A DNA stretch of 27,481 nt from Bacteroidota bacterium (GTDB lineage: Bacteria > Bacteroidota > Ignavibacteria > SZUA-365): assembly GCA_018224345.1 (NCBI GenBank), contig JAGTUW010000101.1, forward strand, positions 1 to 27,481, given 5' to 3'. The position numbers and the translations under genes are program-made. The notes beneath the pieces were generated by a model, which ran no database searches, was not told the DNA's origin, and saw nothing but the letters and a program-made list of their open reading frames with translations. Positions 15,260-24,230 of this stretch are shown one piece after another (the stretch's first letter is position 1; each line of letters starts with the position of its first letter).

Positions 15260-15950
15260 TCGATTTCTCCTCCGGATACAGATCTTCTTTCATCACCATC
15301 ACATCGCCCTGGAGTCCGGTGACGATATTTCTCAGATTATTCATTTCTTTTTGCAGCAGTCGCAGAGTTTCTTTTATCCCGGCGATATCCTTGCGCAGCG
15401 AGTGTCCCGCCTCCTGCATTGTATCGTCACTCTCCGTGCTGTCTTCATAGATATAGAATTTGTGCCTGTAGCGTATTTCCTTCTGACCGATAGCACGCGG
15501 CGATTCCTCGATATAGGGTTGATCGTGCTGCAGCAGGCTGTCCACTGTCTGTTGCGCGACTTCCATGGTAGGGAAGTTGAATTGCTTTCCGGCGCGTGCC
15601 CGGATTTCGCCTGTGGTCTGCGGCCCACGGAGCATAAGGATGCTCAATGCCGTGGCCTGAGCCGGGGAGAGGCCGAGTCCGTTCTGTCCCGCGCGATGCA
15701 TGTACTTGAGCGTGCGTCCGGTACCGGAAGCGAAGGCGACGAGTCCTTTCCCGCGGAGCTCTGTCAATGTGTCTTCCACGATGTCTTCATCGTAGCTGAC
15801 GACGGGATCGCGACTCGATTTCTGATTACAGGCGTTGACCAGAGCATTGAGCGTCATCGGATAATATTCCGGAGTCGACTGACTTTTTTCAATCAACGCA
15901 CCCAGGACACGGACTTCCTCCTGTGTCAGTATGGGCAGGGCTTGAGACAT
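15252..15950 (-). CDS. YceH/DUF480 family protein
   Basis: A cytoplasmic protein of the YceH (DUF480) family, whose fold is two winged-helix-like domains; its molecular role is not established. Diagnostic blocks are ARVLGALIEKS-like VRVLGALIEKSQSTPEYYP, NACNQKSSRDPV, and SPAQATALSILMLRGPQTTGEIRARA. The last 50 residues (from about 185) are a charged heptad-like helix, probably a coiled coil. AAGGAGAGG upstream of the ATG is a strong ribosome-binding site. It is the first gene of the tightly packed run leading to hemL; the 220-bp gap behind it toward hemB holds no promoter that I can recognise. Confidence 0.9.
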   Translation of the reverse strand: MSQALPILTQEEVRVLGALIEKSQSTPEYYPMTLNALVNACNQKSSRDPVVSYDEDIVEDTLTELRGKGLVAFASGTGRTLKYMHRAGQNGLGLSPAQATALSILMLRGPQTTGEIRARAGKQFNFPTMEVAQQTVDSLLQHDQPYIEESPRAIGQKEIRYRHKFYIYEDSTESDDTMQEAGHSLRKDIAGIKETLRLLQKEMNNLRNIVTGLQGDVMVMKEDLYPEEKSNE

Positions 15951-16169
15951 TGTTTCCTCTCCTTGTTACCTGTTCACATTCTTCATTCCCGTTGCCGTGG
16001 CGATTCACGGACAAGACCTGTTCGCTCTCCTTCCATCCGGATGCCGCTGTTTGACAATGAACACAGAGTGTGTCTGTCGCGTGTGGGGAGCAGTTTCCCG
16101 CTAGCGTCTGCGCAGGGTGAGTGCCGGCGCGAGATGCGTACAGCTGCACAGTGCCCACCCGTGGCGCAG

Positions 16170-17168
16170 TTATTTCAGCAGCCGGGTCGCTTCCTTCGCG
16201 AAATAGGTCAGAATCATATCCGCGCCGGCGCGTTTGATCCCGAGCAGTGATTCCATCATCACGCGGTCGTGATCGATCCAGCCCTTCGCTGCTCCGGCCT
16301 TGATCATCGCATATTCACCGCTGACCTGGTAGGCGGCGGTGGGCATGCCGAACTCATCCTTGACGCGACGGATGATGTCGAGATAGGGTCCGGCGGGTTT
16401 GACCATCACGATGTCGGCGCCTTCCTCGATATCGATGGCCACTTCGCGCAGCGCTTCGTCGGCGTTGGCCGGATCCATCTGATGCGAGCGGCGGTCGCCG
16501 AAGGCGGGTGCGGAGTCGGCGGCATCACGGAAGGGGCCGTAGTAGCCCGAGGAGTATTTCGCGGCGTAGGAGAGAATCGGCAGGTTCGTGAAGCCGTAAT
16601 CGTCGAGTGTGGCGCGGATGACTGCTACGCGGCCGTCCATCATATCCGACGGCGCCACGATATCCGCTCCCGCTTCGGCATGAGAAAGGGCCTCTTTCGC
16701 GAGCAGTTCCAGTGTTGCGTCATTGACGATTTCCTCTCCGCGCACGATGCCGCAGTGACCGTGCGAGGTATATTCGCACATGCAGACGTCGGTGATGACC
16801 ACGAGCTTCGGCAGGGCCTTCTTCAGGCGACGCACGGCCTGCTGCACCACGCCGTCGGGATCCCAGGCTTCGGACCCGACTTCATCCTTCTGTGTCGGGA
16901 TGCCGAAAAGGATGACTGCGGGGATACCGAGTTTATAGACTTCGCGGCATTCCTTGATGACTTCGTCGACAGAAAGATTGAACACGCCGGGCATGGAAAC
17001 GACTTCTTTTCGGATGCCCTTGCCCGGAACGACGAACAGCGGGTAGATGAAATCCTTCGGTGTCAGCACAGTCTCCCGCACCATGGCACGCAGCCCCTCG
17101 GTCATACGTGTTCTGCGTGTACGGATGAATTCGGTGTACGGGGTGTAAATCGTTTCTTCAGTCTGCAT
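16170..17168 (-). CDS. hemB: Delta-aminolevulinic acid dehydratase (porphobilinogen synthase)
   Basis: Condenses two 5-aminolevulinate molecules into porphobilinogen in the cytoplasm, the step after HemL. The two active-site lysines are Lys204 (SYAAKYSSGYYGPFRDA) and Lys257 (MVKPAGPYLD). The zinc-site cysteines Cys129, Cys131 and Cys139 are all present (DVCMCEYTSHGHC), so this is a Zn-dependent enzyme rather than the Mg-type with aspartates. The 332-residue length is normal. The ribosome-binding site (AAAGG) sits unusually close to the ATG. It lies 220 bp upstream of yceH-hemL on the same strand and may share regulation with it, or use a separate transcript. Confidence 0.97.
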   Translation of the reverse strand: MQTEETIYTPYTEFIRTRRTRMTEGLRAMVRETVLTPKDFIYPLFVVPGKGIRKEVVSMPGVFNLSVDEVIKECREVYKLGIPAVILFGIPTQKDEVGSEAWDPDGVVQQAVRRLKKALPKLVVITDVCMCEYTSHGHCGIVRGEEIVNDATLELLAKEALSHAEAGADIVAPSDMMDGRVAVIRATLDDYGFTNLPILSYAAKYSSGYYGPFRDAADSAPAFGDRRSHQMDPANADEALREVAIDIEEGADIVMVKPAGPYLDIIRRVKDEFGMPTAAYQVSGEYAMIKAGAAKGWIDHDRVMMESLLGIKRAGADMILTYFAKEATRLLK

Positions 17169-17209
17169 GGCCTTTGTCGCTGGTCAGTGGAAGAATCTCG
17201 TGTATGTTT

Positions 17210-17217
17210 CAAACTTA
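17210..17217 (-). promoter_or_regulatory. Possible Bacteroidota-type -7 promoter element for hemB
   Basis: On the minus strand TAAGTTTG matches the TAnnTTTG -7 element described for Bacteroidota primary sigma factors, about 40 bases upstream of the hemB ATG. No matching -33 TTG element is seen at the usual distance, so support is weak. Confidence 0.22.
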
Positions 17218-17318
17218 CGCTATTTTCCGGAAGTAGGGAAGGGAGGGGAGGTCAAGAATTAAGGGTTACGGAGGGAATGAGGTTGGGGGTACAGAGGGGA
17301 GGATGCCACCGGAGGTTG

Positions 17319-20300
17319 TTACTTCAGGACTGTCATTGTTCTGTGCGCGATAGCTGTCGGTGTGCGAAGCACGTAATGGTACTGCCCGGAAGGGAGTCCC
17401 GTTACATCGAAGTGCACGCTGTGGGTGCCGGGCGCAAGCAATCCGTCGGTGAGCGTTGCCACAAGCCGGCCGTAGATATCGAAAACATCAAGACGCGTGG
17501 GGGCCGCTTCGATGGTTGTAAACCGTATGACCGTCGTTCCGTTACAGGGATTCGGATGATTCTGTCCGAGCCGCAGCAGAGCGTCGTCACGGAAGAGACG
17601 TGGTCCACCTTCGCGACAGATGGTGACGCGCAGGCGACCGTTGATTACCTCTCCCGAAATTACCGAGGGCTCCAGATTGTATCCGTGTAGCGTCAACGCC
17701 GTCTCCTCGACTGCGCCGAGCAGGACCATGCAGGGCAGGCGGAACAGCGGGGCGTCCTCTCCGGGCACAGAGCGGGCGGAGACGGTGACCCGACGCTCGT
17801 TTCCCGCATCGTGGAAAGAAGCATGCAGGGGATAGAGCACACTGCGGTGGAAGCGCAGCTCGCCTTCGATATACAGCGAGGCAAAATCCTCAAGATGCAG
17901 GGCATCGATCAGGCGCAATTCTATCTCGATGGTGTCACCGGGGGCGGCTTCGATGTCGGATAGGGCGAAGACGGCGTGGGGCCGTGCCTTCATTTGCAGG
18001 ACATGCGTTGCGCTCCACCGGCAACCGTTCGAGTCGATAACCTCGACGCGATATGTACCAGGTGCTCCTGCTACCAATGTGCGCCCATTCTCACCCGTCG
18101 ACCAGGCATACGAGTGGAAGCCCTCGCCTGCATCGAGTATGACTTCCTCGCCTTCATGGAATTCTTCGGGCCCACTGATCCGTAACTGTGCATCAGGATA
18201 CGTGCCGACGCGTACTGAGGCCGTACCCGCACAACCGTCATCGTCATGTACCGTGACAGAGTAGGTCCCTGCTGCGGTTACAGTGATAGCAGGCGTACGA
18301 TCACCCGTCGACCACAGATATGCGGCATGTTCATCCGATACGGCGAGTCGCGTGCCGGCCCCGGGACAGAGCATTGTATCCCCGCGTATCACCGGGTTCA
18401 ATGGAGGGGGGACGATGACGTCGATTTCCACAGTGGCGTCGCAACCGTTGGCCGCAGTCACCCGGCAGAGGTATCGCGTGGTTTCCGATGGACGGCAGAC
18501 AGGGGTGAGACTGCGTGCGTCACTCAGTCCGCGGTCCGGTATCCATTCCACCAGGAGCGGCTCGGTCTCATTATCGACCAGGACGGCCAACGGGATGGAG
18601 TCGCCGGCACATACCCTGTAGTAAGGGAGGGCTGTCAGGACGGGAGCCTCGCGCACCGTCACGCGGACGCTGTCGCGAAGTATGCAGCCTGCGGCGTCCG
18701 TGATCAGCAGGTGGTAGGTCGTAGATTTCGACGGGGTAGCGAGCGGTGTTGCCGCGGACGCATTGTCGAGTGATTCTCCGGGGCTCCATGAGAATTGATA
18801 CGGGGGAAGGCCTCCCGAGATACTGCCACCGATGCGCAGGGTTCCGCCGCCGCACAGGACAGTGTCACGCATTGCGGTCAGCGTGAGAGGTGTACGTACA
18901 TGAATGCGTACACTGTCTTCTGCCACGCAGCCATTGTCGTCCAGGATGCGGACATGGAAGGTTGTCGATACCGGTGGTGAGGCCACCGGTGACGGCGACA
19001 TGGCATCGTCGAGATATTCCGGGGGGTACCATTCGACCAGATAGGGCGCACGTCCGGAGGCAATCGCAGAGAGGAGCCGTGTCGAGGTACCGGGACAGAG
19101 AGCTGTATCCCCGGCGCTTGCCCGGACCACAGGCGCATCGTAGATGCGAACGAGTTGTCGCACGGTATCGGCCCTGCCGTCCGCAAACAGGATGGCGCTG
19201 ACATTGTAATCTCCGGGCAGGGAAAAGCGATGAACGGCCACCGCTCCGGTATCGGTATTTGCCCGGCCCGATGCGATGTCGTCGAAGTGCCAGCGGACCG
19301 AATCATTGTCCCGCATCCGGGAGGCGCGGAAGATGGTCCCGGAGCCGAGGCAAAAGGATTCAGTGGAAAAACGAAGCGGATTGAAAAAACTCTGTACGAA
19401 TCCGGGGAGACCCACTTTGCCGATAATCGATTGATTTTCATCCTGTTGGGGAAAAGGGAAACGTTTCGCTTCGAATCCGCAAGCTGGGCCGACGGCATCA
19501 GGGTTATTGATGACTCCCAGAGAATCACTGTGGTTGAACATGGCAATATAAATCCTGCGATCGGGGGCCATCTGGAGAAGTCCAAAACCATGATACGGCA
19601 GCCTGGCGGGGATCGAGTCAATAACGTTGACTTCATATCGAGTATCAGGGACAGCCTCATCGTCGTCTATGGTTATCTGGAAAAGATAGCTGGTGACGCC
19701 CGTATTCAACGTACTGACATAAATCTTTTTCCCATCCAGAGAGAACTCCAGACCGTACGGGCTCTGAGTGTTCAGGCCACCATGATGGATATATGACGAT
19801 GCGAGACGTGGGAGCGGAATTGTTTCCTGGTTGGATAGTGCCCCCGTTACATTATTGAAGCGTAGCAGATCAATCTCGTTTGATCCATAACGGACCATAG
19901 CGACTTTCGAACCATCGAACGAGGTTTTGATCTCCCCACGAAAATCAATCGTGTGTTCCGTTGGACGCTTCAACGTGGATGTTACAGGATCATTCACAAA
20001 TCCATTGTCCGTCAGTAACCAGGCATGGTAGTATATTGTACCCAACCTTGGGGCGATGAGCCAGATGTCGCGGCCATTGGCGTGATGTACTGCTGTCACA
20101 CCTTCACTCACTCCGTTCCCTGTCATGAGCGGGATATTTTTTCGGGAAATAATTCCATATCCATCACCGAAACGCAGATCAGCAAGCGAGTATCGGAGTC
20201 CGGCAAGTGGCGTCAGGGAAGAATATGTGGTAATGATATAGACAAAGCGATCCGAACCCGGGCGTGGCACGCACAGTGCCGCATTTGTCATTGAATAGTT

Positions 20301-20576
20301 GCTGATGAGATCCTGCCCGTTCGGGAATCGCTTGCCATTTCTATCCCAGACCACCATGCCATCGCTGTAGAGTTGAAGATCGCCTCCCGGTGTCGAGAGT
20401 GCGCTGCCTCCCTCAAGATTTGTATATGTCGTATCTGGAATGACTTCCGGTGCTCCGTTGCCGAAATACAGACCCCGCCACTCACCGAAAAACCAGTGAT
20501 CGGCTTCCCGCTGGGCATGAAGCGTCCAGGGCAACAACAGGGTGAACAACAGGGAACAGTAATACAGTGATCGCAT
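17319..20576 (-). CDS. T9SS-exported surface protein: beta-propeller-like N-terminus, Ig/PKD-like repeats, sorting domain
   Basis: Large (1085 residues) secreted or cell-surface protein of unknown ligand. The order is: signal peptide ending HAQ; an N-terminal WD/YVTN-like region starting DHWFFGEWRGLYFG, typical of flavobacterial T9SS surface proteins; at least three Ig/PKD-like repeats (each about 85 residues, with a CPG- or CGGG-type start and a DxxGC end, as in TALCPGTS...LDDNGCVAEDSV); two shorter repeats with YLWSTGD and YAWSTGEN; a beta-rich domain near residues 880-990 that may be cohesin-like; and a C-terminal T9SS type A sorting domain (LGQNHPNPCNGTTVIRF...FDIYGRLV). The ATG at 20576 is chosen over a TTG 27 bp upstream because of the GAAGAAGAG before it. 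A terminator-like hairpin stands just upstream. Adhesion or gliding-type roles are possible but unproven. Confidence 0.85.
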   Translation of the reverse strand: MRSLYYCSLLFTLLLPWTLHAQREADHWFFGEWRGLYFGNGAPEVIPDTTYTNLEGGSALSTPGGDLQLYSDGMVVWDRNGKRFPNGQDLISNYSMTNAALCVPRPGSDRFVYIITTYSSLTPLAGLRYSLADLRFGDGYGIISRKNIPLMTGNGVSEGVTAVHHANGRDIWLIAPRLGTIYYHAWLLTDNGFVNDPVTSTLKRPTEHTIDFRGEIKTSFDGSKVAMVRYGSNEIDLLRFNNVTGALSNQETIPLPRLASSYIHHGGLNTQSPYGLEFSLDGKKIYVSTLNTGVTSYLFQITIDDDEAVPDTRYEVNVIDSIPARLPYHGFGLLQMAPDRRIYIAMFNHSDSLGVINNPDAVGPACGFEAKRFPFPQQDENQSIIGKVGLPGFVQSFFNPLRFSTESFCLGSGTIFRASRMRDNDSVRWHFDDIASGRANTDTGAVAVHRFSLPGDYNVSAILFADGRADTVRQLVRIYDAPVVRASAGDTALCPGTSTRLLSAIASGRAPYLVEWYPPEYLDDAMSPSPVASPPVSTTFHVRILDDNGCVAEDSVRIHVRTPLTLTAMRDTVLCGGGTLRIGGSISGGLPPYQFSWSPGESLDNASAATPLATPSKSTTYHLLITDAAGCILRDSVRVTVREAPVLTALPYYRVCAGDSIPLAVLVDNETEPLLVEWIPDRGLSDARSLTPVCRPSETTRYLCRVTAANGCDATVEIDVIVPPPLNPVIRGDTMLCPGAGTRLAVSDEHAAYLWSTGDRTPAITVTAAGTYSVTVHDDDGCAGTASVRVGTYPDAQLRISGPEEFHEGEEVILDAGEGFHSYAWSTGENGRTLVAGAPGTYRVEVIDSNGCRWSATHVLQMKARPHAVFALSDIEAAPGDTIEIELRLIDALHLEDFASLYIEGELRFHRSVLYPLHASFHDAGNERRVTVSARSVPGEDAPLFRLPCMVLLGAVEETALTLHGYNLEPSVISGEVINGRLRVTICREGGPRLFRDDALLRLGQNHPNPCNGTTVIRFTTIEAAPTRLDVFDIYGRLVATLTDGLLAPGTHSVHFDVTGLPSGQYHYVLRTPTAIAHRTMTVLK

Positions 20577-20601
20577 CGTGAATGTTCTCTTCTTCGATAG
20601 C

Positions 20602-20653
20602 AAAAACAGGGAGCGACGGGAGACGCATGCAACACGCCTGGTCTCCCGTCGCT
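20602..20653 (-). terminator. Terminator or attenuator between the two T9SS genes
   Basis: A perfect 13-bp stem (AGCGACGGGAGAC with its complement) and a 16-nt loop follow the subtilase-like gene. After the stem come CCCTG and then TTTTTG. It ends only about 25 bases before the ATG of the next T9SS gene, leaving no room for a separate promoter after it, so it may act as an attenuator of read-through. Confidence 0.72.
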
Positions 20654-20662
20654 ACGTCGTGA

Positions 20663-23600
20663 TTATCTGACCAGTACCAGGTTGATACTCTGCACATGAG
20701 TCGCCGCCCGCATTGTGCAGAAATACAAACCGGGACGCAGATCACGCATATCGAGCTGAAATTCATACATACCTGGAAGGTGATATGAGCGACGCAGATC
20801 GCGGATTCTGCGGCCGAGTATGTCCGTCAGAATCAGATGGACATCCGTTTCTTCGTGAATAGTATAGCGAATCGTCGTCATGCGATTGAAGGGATTCGGA
20901 TAGTTCGCATGCAGCGCGAATGCCCGGGACGGAACTGAAGCGATCCCGTCGGCAGGCGGATCGTTTTGTGTCTGCTTTACAATATAGCTCCCGTTTTCGA
21001 TATCGACATAGTAGCGGTACATGTCACGGGCTGTCGCGATGAGTGAATCACCGATGAAACGATTTTCAATATCGTTGAGGAGATTCTGCCCCTCGGTCTG
21101 GTCGCCATTGCGGTACAGATGCAGATACAGAAGCTGTGTCATGTTGTTCCGTGCCTGGGTCTGATCGGGCATCGCCCCGTCGGCAAACCTGAGCAGTGAA
21201 TCCGCGAGCAGGTTATTCCCGCGAACCGTGGAGACGATTCCCTGGCTGTACGTGATGTTGCCCCGAAGATCCATAGAGGCATTCTGATGCAGTAGCGCAT
21301 AATCCGTCAGCAGTGAATCCACTGTCGATGCGTATTGCAGCAGTGAATCGGCCAGGAAGACTCCTATAATTCCGGAGAGTGCGCGTGATATGACGGCCTC
21401 GTCGGCGGTTCTTGCCAGTAGATCGTATATGAGTAGGGCCTGATCGGCATGGCCGGCATCGAGTTCGGCTACTGCAGCCTGGAATTCGCTGTCCGGGTAT
21501 TGATATGTCGGCGGAGTGCAGTCCGAGTAATCCGGGAATCGGTAAATTTCACCACCACCGGAATTATCATCGAAATAGATTGCATCATCAGGATCCCAGG
21601 TGTTGCATTGAACCCACAATACCGACATGTTGTTCGAGTACACATGAAGCCCGCTGGCGGGATCCACTGTCGATATATTATTGTGACCGTACTGTTGCCA
21701 ATCCGAACGAAAACCCAACTTGCTCATGCTGTGATCGTTCGCACGGATACTGATGTCATTGTTTTCGAAGTAATTGGCGGCCTCCGTGCCGCCGAGGCCG
21801 GTGATACCGTCTCCACCGTTGACCGTGCTGAAGGCTTCGAGTCGAACTCCACAGTTATTGTCGACAATCTGGTTTCCTTTCAGGCGCGCGGTCGCGCGGG
21901 ACAGCGAAATTCCGTCCCCGGTCCGCTGGAAGGGAGATTCACGCAGACCCGCGCGGCCATTGTCCTCGATGATATTGTCCACGATCAAAGGAAACTGCCT
22001 GTTGACGAAGAGGGATATCCCGTTCCCCTCATTCCGGTAAATCGTGTTTCCGATCACGAGTGGACGGGGGTCTTCGACGCAGAGAATGCCGTGCCGGCGA
22101 GTATCGAAAATGTTGTTCTCCCTGCATTCTCCTCGTGCAAACCAACTATAGTAGTGAATACCGACATCCAGGGAGTGCAACGTGCAGTTTTCAATCAGAG
22201 GTGTTCCGCGCCACACGGCAATGCCCACACGCTTGTTCGCCTTGCTGCTGATCTCGCAGTTGCGTACGGTGGGTGTCAAACCGGGAGTCGGTGTATAGAT
22301 CTGGAAGGTGATACCGGCATGCGACCAGGTATTCTCGATCTGCGTGTTCTCTATCAGTACGTCGTCACTGAAAACGACAATCCCCTTGCGCGTGAACTCA
22401 AGCAAGGCATGATTCATTTCCAGTTTTCCCCCGTACCTGACTTCGATTCCACCCCACTGTCCTATCCAACCGTCGCTGGTCTGGATATTCCGTTGAAGAC
22501 GACTGAAGAGAATCCTGTTGTTCTCCTCGCCCTGTACAATCAGGGTTCCTTCGACGATGATGTTTGGCCAGATCAGGGCAGGTGGTTGTGTACGACTCAG
22601 GCTGCCGAACCGAACATGCGTACGATTATCGCAATTCCCGACTGGTGTGAGATCTATTGTTACCGTCACACCCGGTTTGATGATGACGTCCTCGGGTATA
22701 TAGAGAGGACCGGACCAGACCTCATCCTGCGTTATCACGCCTGACTTGTGTTGTGCGATCGCCCGGTAGGCATTGAGGCGTCCGGTGCCCAGTTGTGTCA
22801 TCGCTGTATCGGGATGCCACAGTTCATCATGCATGGGATCGCAGGAAGCAAGTAGCTTCTGTCGCAACTCTTCTGCGGTCAGATCCGGATAGATCGATTT
22901 GACTAGCGCGGCGACACCCGCGGCCGTCGCTGCGGCATCGGAGGTTGCACCGACTCCCCCGGCCGAGGAAAGATGGACTTTGTGATAGGGACCGAATTTC
23001 GATTTGCTGCCCTTGTGAGTACCGACATTTCCTGCGACATTCAGCGTGTTCCACCGCCAGGCTGTGGTGTTGTCCGTAATCTCATACCCACCATCGATTG
23101 GACTGTAATTTCCTGCGGCGATGATCGGAAGAATCCCGTGATCCAGGGCATTCCCCAGCGCGGAATGCCACTCCGCTGTGTTGTACAGTCCCCTCGATAT
23201 GAGGAAAACGCTCGCACCATATTTGTGCCCCATTGCCACTGCATCCTCGAAATCTGCGGTATTCAGGCAATCGTACGGGATCAGTCTGGAATACGGAGCG
23301 AATCCGAGAGTCCCTCCGGTTGTTGTGTCGTGGGCTGCGGCAATGATGCGCATGGCTGTATGCGCATGGTCCTGACCACCAAAACCACTAACATAGGGCG
23401 CAAAATAGTCCAGGTGCGAGTGTCTGTCCCACCCATCTATAATCTGATCACCGAACTCGTGCCAGAAGGTTGAATCCAAATAATCTTCGTGAACACCCCA
23501 CATGCCCGCCAGCACAATCGTGGAAACGGTGGAGTCCGAAAACGTGAATTCCCATGCCTCGACAAGGCTCATGTCCTTATCGACGTATGGCTCGGGAGTA

Positions 23601-24052
23601 TGTGCGAACCATGCGAGATTTGTTCCGAAGGCCGGATCGTCAATATAATGCGAAGCGTTCGCATAAGTATATCCATAAAATTGATCGGACACGCGATGGA
23701 CCTTCGATGCGCGTTCGATCTGCGGATGCGTCAGAAGCCTGCTCGTTATCGTATCGACGACGACCAGCGAGTCGAATCGGACAATGAAATAGCCTGCGAG
23801 TAACTCGCTCTCGTATTGTTTCATTCGCTCAAGAAATTGCACACCAGTCCCTTTCAGCCAGTCGAATTCGATTTCCGCCTGTGCCGACAAATTGAGCGTG
23901 TCCGTGCAGATCTCGATGTAGTACATAGCCAGATCGGCATCCACAATGACCATGGCCATACCGGGAACATCGAGACTGTCCTGTGCAGGAGCAGATTGCA
24001 TCATGATGAAAAGGAAAAGAAAGATTGATAAAATCAGTCGGAAGGTTGGCAG
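20663..24052 (-). CDS. Subtilase-like (S8) protein with beta-helix and T9SS sorting domain; start unresolved, probably phase-variable
   Basis: Secreted protein of about 1130 residues. Numbered from the ATG at 24004: a propeptide-like region (about 60-110); a subtilase-like domain (145-410) keeping His213 (DHAHTAMRIIAA), oxyanion Asn299 (AAGN) and Ser355 (ATSDAAATAAGVAAL), but with Ala-Gly where the DTG motif's catalytic Asp is expected (IVLAGMWG); a right-handed parallel beta-helix (about 490-830); a helical, TPR-like stretch (840-990); and a T9SS sorting domain (ANYPNPFNRMTTIRYTI...ILGRRIRDL). ATG 24004 cannot be the true start: the in-frame codons before it encode the signal-peptide core (FRLILSIFLFLF) followed by a likely AQ cleavage site. 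The interval given starts at an in-frame CTG (24052), the minimal unit containing that signal. The better-supported start is ATG 24201, which is out of frame in this copy because of the octamer repeat. Peptidase activity is doubtful. Confidence 0.8.
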   Translation of the reverse strand: MPTFRLILSIFLFLFIMMQSAPAQDSLDVPGMAMVIVDADLAMYYIEICTDTLNLSAQAEIEFDWLKGTGVQFLERMKQYESELLAGYFIVRFDSLVVVDTITSRLLTHPQIERASKVHRVSDQFYGYTYANASHYIDDPAFGTNLAWFAHTPEPYVDKDMSLVEAWEFTFSDSTVSTIVLAGMWGVHEDYLDSTFWHEFGDQIIDGWDRHSHLDYFAPYVSGFGGQDHAHTAMRIIAAAHDTTTGGTLGFAPYSRLIPYDCLNTADFEDAVAMGHKYGASVFLISRGLYNTAEWHSALGNALDHGILPIIAAGNYSPIDGGYEITDNTTAWRWNTLNVAGNVGTHKGSKSKFGPYHKVHLSSAGGVGATSDAAATAAGVAALVKSIYPDLTAEELRQKLLASCDPMHDELWHPDTAMTQLGTGRLNAYRAIAQHKSGVITQDEVWSGPLYIPEDVIIKPGVTVTIDLTPVGNCDNRTHVRFGSLSRTQPPALIWPNIIVEGTLIVQGEENNRILFSRLQRNIQTSDGWIGQWGGIEVRYGGKLEMNHALLEFTRKGIVVFSDDVLIENTQIENTWSHAGITFQIYTPTPGLTPTVRNCEISSKANKRVGIAVWRGTPLIENCTLHSLDVGIHYYSWFARGECRENNIFDTRRHGILCVEDPRPLVIGNTIYRNEGNGISLFVNRQFPLIVDNIIEDNGRAGLRESPFQRTGDGISLSRATARLKGNQIVDNNCGVRLEAFSTVNGGDGITGLGGTEAANYFENNDISIRANDHSMSKLGFRSDWQQYGHNNISTVDPASGLHVYSNNMSVLWVQCNTWDPDDAIYFDDNSGGGEIYRFPDYSDCTPPTYQYPDSEFQAAVAELDAGHADQALLIYDLLARTADEAVISRALSGIIGVFLADSLLQYASTVDSLLTDYALLHQNASMDLRGNITYSQGIVSTVRGNNLLADSLLRFADGAMPDQTQARNNMTQLLYLHLYRNGDQTEGQNLLNDIENRFIGDSLIATARDMYRYYVDIENGSYIVKQTQNDPPADGIASVPSRAFALHANYPNPFNRMTTIRYTIHEETDVHLILTDILGRRIRDLRRSYHLPGMYEFQLDMRDLRPGLYFCTMRAATHVQSINLVLVR

Positions 24053-24201
24053 GCCTGTGCGGGGTATGCTTCCGCCTTGACAGGCGTATGTCGGGCGGTT
24101 ACCTTTCTCCGGTTCTCCGGTTCTCCGGTTCTCCGGTTCTCCGGTTCTCCGGTTCTCCGGTTCTCCGTCGATAGCGTCAGCCCAGTTGATGAATGAGGCA
24201 T
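24034..24201 (-). CDS. 55-codon leader frame reading through the octamer repeat (OFF-state product)
   Basis: Starts MPHSSTG at an ATG with the strongest Shine-Dalgarno in the window and about 134 nt downstream of a near-consensus promoter. It runs into the 8-bp repeat, which reads as repeated ENRRTGEP, and ends at a TGA inside the signal-peptide coding region of the subtilase-like gene in another frame. No protein family is recognised. It is best understood not as a gene of its own but as the frameshifted 5' end of the downstream gene: loss of one repeat unit would join the two frames. Confidence 0.5.
   Translation of the reverse strand: MPHSSTGLTLSTENRRTGEPENRRTGEPENRRKVTARHTPVKAEAYPAQACQPSD
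24107..24167 (-). repeat. Octanucleotide tandem repeat, 7.6 copies (GAGAACCG on the coding strand)
   Basis: Seven exact, abutting copies of GAGAACCG and a final GAGAA (on the plus strand CTCCGGTT). It lies inside the reading frame that begins at ATG 24201. Because eight is not a multiple of three, each unit gained or lost shifts the frame. Copy numbers divisible by three read on into the subtilase-like gene, seven copies (as here) give 55 residues, and eight give an immediate TAA after the repeat. Confidence 0.97.
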
Positions 24202-24204
24202 AAT

Positions 24205-24211
24205 CTCCTCC
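24205..24211 (-). promoter_or_regulatory. Strong ribosome-binding site before ATG 24201
   Basis: GGAGGAG on the minus strand, with the GGAGG core 5 nt from the ATG. This is an unusually good Shine-Dalgarno for the window. It marks 24201 as a real initiation site upstream of the octamer repeat. Confidence 0.75.
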
Positions 24212-24230
24212 AGTGATGTATGATGGAATT

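Noticed and set aside
15889..16158. 89-codon minus-strand frame in the hemB-yceH gap
   Set aside because: It overlaps the yceH start in another frame, has atypical composition and no ribosome-binding site, and matches no family.
24002..24004. First in-frame ATG as start of the subtilase-like gene
   Set aside because: It lies inside the signal-peptide hydrophobic core, lacks a ribosome-binding site, and would give an exported protein without a signal sequence.
24077..24105. Plus-strand TTGACA followed 17 bp later by TACCTT
   Set aside because: The -10 is poor (3 of 6), and it points into the octamer repeat with no plus-strand gene downstream.
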